Positions 15,950 through 19,570 of a stretch of 19,570 nucleotides of DNA are shown piece by piece. The notes under the pieces were generated by a model. That model was given only the letters and a program-made list of their open reading frames with translations, made no database searches and had not been told where the DNA came from. The stretch covers positions 1-19,570 of the forward strand of contig CAZVVN010000060.1 in assembly GCA_964630665.1 (NCBI GenBank). The letters run 5' to 3'. This stretch comes from UBA9619 sp964630665. GTDB taxonomy: Bacteria > Pseudomonadota > Gammaproteobacteria > Arenicellales > UBA868. The translations under genes were made by a program, and so were the position numbers. How positions within the stretch are numbered: the stretch's first letter is position 1; the number at the start of each line of letters is the position of its first letter.

Positions 15950-16483
15950 GGGTGCCTTTTATTGATCAGATAGATGTTATATCTCGTACTTGCAGCTTTT
16001 TTGCGATGGAAACACTGTGTCTAGAGAATTTGGGTTAACTCCGGATCGACAGATTTCTGATGTGGCGTCAAGCGTTGCGTCAGTCGAATGTCATGGATTT
16101 CAGTTATTTACTCATAATTGGATCAATTTTCCATTGAGCTTTTGAGTGTTGTGCATCTCGGTCGGTGCTGTTCTCCATCCCGATTAATTGTCACATCTGC
16201 TGTTTAACCGAATTTATGTAGTGTGTATAGCAGGAGTGAGGGAGATATCCGAGTTCTAGGGGTATGATTACAAGGTTGTCTTGTTTAATTGCACTTGTTA
16301 GATCCAGCCGTGGCCCTTGCCGTGAAAACTCTGTTTGCGAGCAATCCCCGGCCAGGCCCATGGAGTAGGACTGACAAAAGGGGGAGCCAGGAATATACGG
16401 GCCAGATACAGGGGATGATATCGGTGAAAGTTACCCGTACGTCCAGTCTTTGTGGAAAACCAAACAGGAGATGGATAAGCGCA
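15950..16483. other. AT-richer divergent intergenic region
   Basis: No convincing gene is seen in this stretch between two divergent genes, apart from a doubtful 34-codon frame at 16264-16368. A perfect short palindrome AATTG-GAT-CAATT occurs at 16116-16128, and GCGTCA is repeated directly twice near 16065-16082. Base composition is A/T-richer than the rest of the window up to about 16290. It probably carries the promoters of both flanking genes. Confidence 0.4.
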
Positions 16484-18448
16484 ATGAATCAGATCGAGAA
16501 AGAAAACCGGTTACCCGGTAATCCGGCCACCGAGTGGGACGTTAATGGGTGGGGTGATCCCGAAATACAGGGGTTCGGTCACGATATCAGTATCAATCGA
16601 GGGGAGACGATTGATTTCAAGATCAGAACGGTCTCAGACGATTACCGAATAGACATCTACCGTATGGGCTATTACAGCGGCATGGGTGCGCGGCGGGTCG
16701 ACACGGTACATCCGTCGGTAGAACTTCCACAGGTACAGCCAGAAGGTCTGCGGGACCCGGAGACGCGGCTTTATGACTGTGGCAACTGGGCGGTCTCGGC
16801 GTCGTGGCAGGCGCCCGAAGATGCGACATCCGGAATCTACTTTGCTCGACTGGTTCGGCAGGATTCTGCACCGTGCGGGTGGCGCGCAGACAACAGCCGC
16901 GCCGAACCTGCAGAAAGGCCAAAATCCTCAGCTCATGCCTACGGTGTACTGGGCCACGGGCGCCTGGCCAATGCCTTGATTGAACCGCGCGCCAGCCATA
17001 TCTATTTTGTGATCAGAGATGACCTCAGCAGATCTGAGATTCTTTTTCAGACCGCCGACACGACTTGGCAGGCTTACAACCGCTACGGTGGTCACAGTAC
17101 CTATGGCCGGCTCGATCCCGACAACCCCAGGGCGCACGGTGGCCCGCCGCGGGCCTACAAGGTGAGTTACAACCGGCCGCTGGAGACCCGTCACTACCGG
17201 GCGGTCAACACGGTCTTTACCTGCGAGTATCCGTTTGTTCGTTGGCTGGAAGCCAATGGCTACGATGTCAGTTATTTCACCGGAGTGGATACCGCCAGGC
17301 GCGGTGAACAGATTCTTAACCATCGGTTGTTCCTGTCGGTCGGGCATGATGAATACTGGGCTTTGGAGCAGAGGCAGCATGTGGAAGCCGCGCGTGACTC
17401 GGGTGTCCACCTGGCGTTTTTCAGCGGTAACGAGGTGTTCTGGAAGGTCCGCTGGGAGAACGCCATCGATGGCAGCAGCACCTCGCACCGGACGATGGTG
17501 ACCTACAAGGAAACCCATGCCGGCGCCAAGATCGATCCAGTGGCTGATGTCTGGACTGGCACCTGGCGTGACTCCCGACCATTCAATCCGGAAGGTGCAC
17601 AACCTGAGAACGCGCTGACCGGAACCATATTCACGGTCAACGCCTGGCGAAATGATCCTCTTATCGTGCCGGCTGAGTACGCCGGATTGCGGTTCTGGCG
17701 CGATACAGACGTCGCAGGTCTCGGTCCCGGCGAGCAAGCCGTTCTGCCCAAAGGGTTGCTCGGCCATGAGTGGGACGAAGACCTGGACAATGGGTTCCGC
17801 CCACCGGGATTGATCCGTCTCTCCGAAACGACCGTGAATAATCTGCAGTATGTTCAGGATGAGGGTTCGGTGTTTGACTCAGGTACGGCGACCCATCATC
17901 TGACACTTTATCGACATGCAAGCGGCGCATTGGTATTTGGTGCCGGCACGTGCCAGTGGGGCTGGGGCCTGGATGCCCACCACGACACTGACTCAGGCGT
18001 GCCGCCGGAACGTGCGAGTTCAGACTCTACCCGGGTGAGTGTCGATCTAAGTGGTCCGGACCGGAACATCCAGCAGGCGACCGTGAATCTGTTCGCTGAT
18101 ATGGGAATCCAGCCGACGACGCTGCAGGACAGTCTGGTTCCAGCAACGGCTTCTAGCGACGATATACCACCGACCTCACAGGTAGAATTCCCGGTTGACG
18201 GATCAGTTCTGCCTAGAGAGCCTGTGGTAATCAGAGGTACTGCGGCAGATGAGGGTGGTGGTGCGGTGGCCGCGGTGGAGGTCTCCGTTGACAATGGTAT
18301 TCAATGGCATCCAGCGATGGGGAGGGAAACCTGGTTTTACGAGTGGCTGCCGGGCTCAGCGGGCCCTGTGACTATTCTAAGCCGTGCTGTTGACGACAGT
18401 TGCAACCTGGAAAACCTCAAACAAGGCGTCAGCGTGTTAATCGAATAG
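16484..18448 (+). CDS. N,N-dimethylformamidase large-subunit-like protein
   Basis: A 654-residue protein of the family typed by the N,N-dimethylformamidase (DMFase) large subunit C-terminal domain. The N-terminal beta domain (about 20-130) has the IQGFGHDISINRGETIDFKI and YRIDIYRMGYY patterns of the family. The core has the WQAYNRYGG block (Tyr198, Tyr201), EYPFVRWLE (Tyr249) and SVGHDEYW (Tyr291). The last 90 residues form an Ig-like domain (VEVSVDNGIQWHPA...SRAVDD). Characterised DMFase binds one iron through two Tyr and one Glu; Tyr249 and Tyr291 have about the right separation, but I have not aligned them. No small subunit is nearby, so the substrate is probably not dimethylformamide. Start ATG 16484 was chosen for the AGGAG at 16466-16470 and because homologous sequence begins shortly after; the frame is open up to TTG 16289, with another ATG at 16415. 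Confidence 0.75.
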   Translation: MNQIEKENRLPGNPATEWDVNGWGDPEIQGFGHDISINRGETIDFKIRTVSDDYRIDIYRMGYYSGMGARRVDTVHPSVELPQVQPEGLRDPETRLYDCGNWAVSASWQAPEDATSGIYFARLVRQDSAPCGWRADNSRAEPAERPKSSAHAYGVLGHGRLANALIEPRASHIYFVIRDDLSRSEILFQTADTTWQAYNRYGGHSTYGRLDPDNPRAHGGPPRAYKVSYNRPLETRHYRAVNTVFTCEYPFVRWLEANGYDVSYFTGVDTARRGEQILNHRLFLSVGHDEYWALEQRQHVEAARDSGVHLAFFSGNEVFWKVRWENAIDGSSTSHRTMVTYKETHAGAKIDPVADVWTGTWRDSRPFNPEGAQPENALTGTIFTVNAWRNDPLIVPAEYAGLRFWRDTDVAGLGPGEQAVLPKGLLGHEWDEDLDNGFRPPGLIRLSETTVNNLQYVQDEGSVFDSGTATHHLTLYRHASGALVFGAGTCQWGWGLDAHHDTDSGVPPERASSDSTRVSVDLSGPDRNIQQATVNLFADMGIQPTTLQDSLVPATASSDDIPPTSQVEFPVDGSVLPREPVVIRGTAADEGGGAVAAVEVSVDNGIQWHPAMGRETWFYEWLPGSAGPVTILSRAVDDSCNLENLKQGVSVLIE

Positions 18449-18534
18449 AACCGGCCTCGGATACGGGCAACTGAAGATATTATTTTCGACTCGCCCGGGC
18501 CGAATGAGCAGACGCTGAGCCTATGTCGTAATAC

Positions 18535-18560
18535 TTGCGCAGCCGCGACCGTCTGCGCAA
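18535..18560. repeat. Perfect 8-base inverted repeat before the transporter gene
   Basis: TTGCGCAG (18535-18542) is exactly complementary to CTGCGCAA (18553-18560) around a 10-base GC-rich loop. It lies between the DMFase-like stop and the transporter start at 18594. It could be an operator of the transporter or a terminator hairpin of the upstream gene; no T-run follows, which favours an operator. Confidence 0.4.
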
Positions 18561-18593
18561 TTCACTCACTATATTCTCAATGCATTAAAACCG

Positions 18594-19544
18594 ATGGTGA
18601 AGACTCTGCTCCAATTCGTCCGCTCAACACCAGGGCTAGCTGGAATTTTCTGTGTCATGGGGGGTGTGTCTTGTTTTACGACACAGGACAGTGTCATCAA
18701 GCTGCTGAGTGGTGATTACGCCCTTCACCAGATCATCCTGATCAGGGCCGTGATCGCACTCGTTTTTACCCTAGTCGTATTCGTTCCCTTTGAAGGTGGT
18801 TTGCGGTCGCTCTATACCCACCGGCTAGGCCTCCATCTGACGCGAGGTTTCGCAGTCGTGATGGCTAACCTGTTTTTCTTCACCGGGCTGGCGACCCTTC
18901 CCCTGGGCGAGACCGTGGCGCTGGTTTTCGTCTCACCTTTGTTGATCACAATACTCGCTGTGGTTTTTCTGCACGAGAAAATCAGTTTTCGGCGCTGGAT
19001 CGCAGTGGGAATCGGTATGCTTGGCACCCTGGTGATGATCCGGCCCGGGAGCAGTCTGTTCAACCCAATGATGTTTCTGCCCTTGATGGCAGCGCTGTGC
19101 TACGCCCTGTTCCAGATCATGTCGCGTAATCTTGGCAGTACCGAGCGCGCATCTTCCATGGCTTTTTATGTGCAGGTAATGTTCGTTTCACTCAGTGCCG
19201 TCATCGGGCTGCTGGTAGGAGATGGGCGTTTCGCCGTGGTCGACAATCCCACGCTGGATTTCCTGTTGCGCGCCTGGGTCTGGCCTGAAACAGCTGACCT
19301 GCTGCTGTTGTGTGGTATCGGCTGTCTCAGCGGCCTGGGAGCCTACCTGATCAGCCAGGGTTACCGAATCAGCGAGGCGAGTCTGGTCGCTCCTTTCGAG
19401 TATGCAGGGCTTCCTTTAGCTATTTTGTGGAGTATTTTGTTCTTTGGCGACTGGCCTGATGCACTGTCATGGGTGGGTATTGCGTTGATCCTTTCTGCTG
19501 GACTTTACGCCTATTTCCAGACCACCAAAGCTCGACGAATTTGA
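18594..19544 (+). CDS. EamA/DMT-superfamily transporter
   Basis: A 316-residue polytopic membrane protein with ten predicted helices in two EamA repeats (about 15-152 and 165-309). Family-like features are the early GGVSCFTTQDSVIKLL helix, FFFTGLATLPLGETVALVFVSPL and the second-repeat SEASLVAPFEYAGLPLAILWSILFFGDWPD segment. DMT members of this type export or take up small metabolites (amino acids, S-adenosylmethionine, sugars); the substrate cannot be assigned. ATG 18594 has no obvious ribosome site; the first helix starts near residue 13, so this start fits. It is separated from the DMFase-like gene by 145 bases that include a perfect inverted repeat. Confidence 0.85.
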   Translation: MVKTLLQFVRSTPGLAGIFCVMGGVSCFTTQDSVIKLLSGDYALHQIILIRAVIALVFTLVVFVPFEGGLRSLYTHRLGLHLTRGFAVVMANLFFFTGLATLPLGETVALVFVSPLLITILAVVFLHEKISFRRWIAVGIGMLGTLVMIRPGSSLFNPMMFLPLMAALCYALFQIMSRNLGSTERASSMAFYVQVMFVSLSAVIGLLVGDGRFAVVDNPTLDFLLRAWVWPETADLLLLCGIGCLSGLGAYLISQGYRISEASLVAPFEYAGLPLAILWSILFFGDWPDALSWVGIALILSAGLYAYFQTTKARRI

Positions 19545-19570
19545 CGCTCGTAGGTGGTGTCGCTAGCTGT

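Noticed and set aside
1..19570. CRISPR arrays, insertion sequences, integrases, phage genes and toxin-antitoxin pairs
   Set aside because: Looked for by eye on both strands; no regularly spaced repeats, transposase or integrase motifs were seen.

Overview
The window looks like a chromosomal segment of a proteobacterium, most likely a gammaproteobacterium. The evidence is a NapC/NapG/NapH-type quinol-oxidising module, a UbiH/COQ6-family ubiquinone hydroxylase, a SirB2-like protein, good Shine-Dalgarno sites and moderately GC-rich DNA. No rRNA, tRNA, CRISPR array, transposase or phage gene was found. The taxonomic guess is inference.

Region 1 (39-8115, all + strand) is a respiratory/nitrate-type gene block. 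A protein resembling the 'nitrate reductase-associated' family (39-506) is followed by a 425-base gap holding two FNR/DNR-like palindromes (622-635 and 836-849). Then come, closely spaced: a NapC-like multihaem membrane cytochrome (932-1558), a secreted dihaem cytochrome c (1626-2294), a Tat-exported NapA-family molybdoenzyme (2308-5025), a Tat-type NapG ferredoxin (5114-5689), the NapH membrane ferredoxin (5705-6706), a membrane-anchored protein with an HHVLGRP motif (6729-7349), a previously untracked 44-residue membrane peptide (7346-7480) and a NapF-like four-cluster ferredoxin (7480-8115). The last three overlap (ATGA and TAATG) and are probably translationally coupled. The likely scheme is that NapC and NapGH take electrons from the quinol pool and the dihaem cytochrome and NapA-like enzyme use them in the periplasm. 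No napB or napD is visible, and several parts depart from the standard Nap type, so this may be a little-described nitrate (or other oxyanion) reductase system.

Region 2 (8178-13131, all - strand) holds a SirB2-like membrane protein and a ubiquinone-biosynthesis hydroxylase (probably UbiM) in one pair, then a GMC-family flavoprotein oxidoreductase and a class C beta-lactamase-fold serine hydrolase. These are general metabolic or catabolic genes.

Region 3 (13386-19544) holds an S9 prolyl-oligopeptidase-type peptidase (+), a short AT-richer patch with an orphan 173-residue protein carrying a LanC-like motif (-), a large N,N-dimethylformamidase-large-subunit-like protein (+) and an EamA/DMT-family transporter (+). 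Peptidase, hydrolases, GMC enzyme and DMT exporter together suggest a scavenging heterotrophic lifestyle, but no single pathway ties them together.
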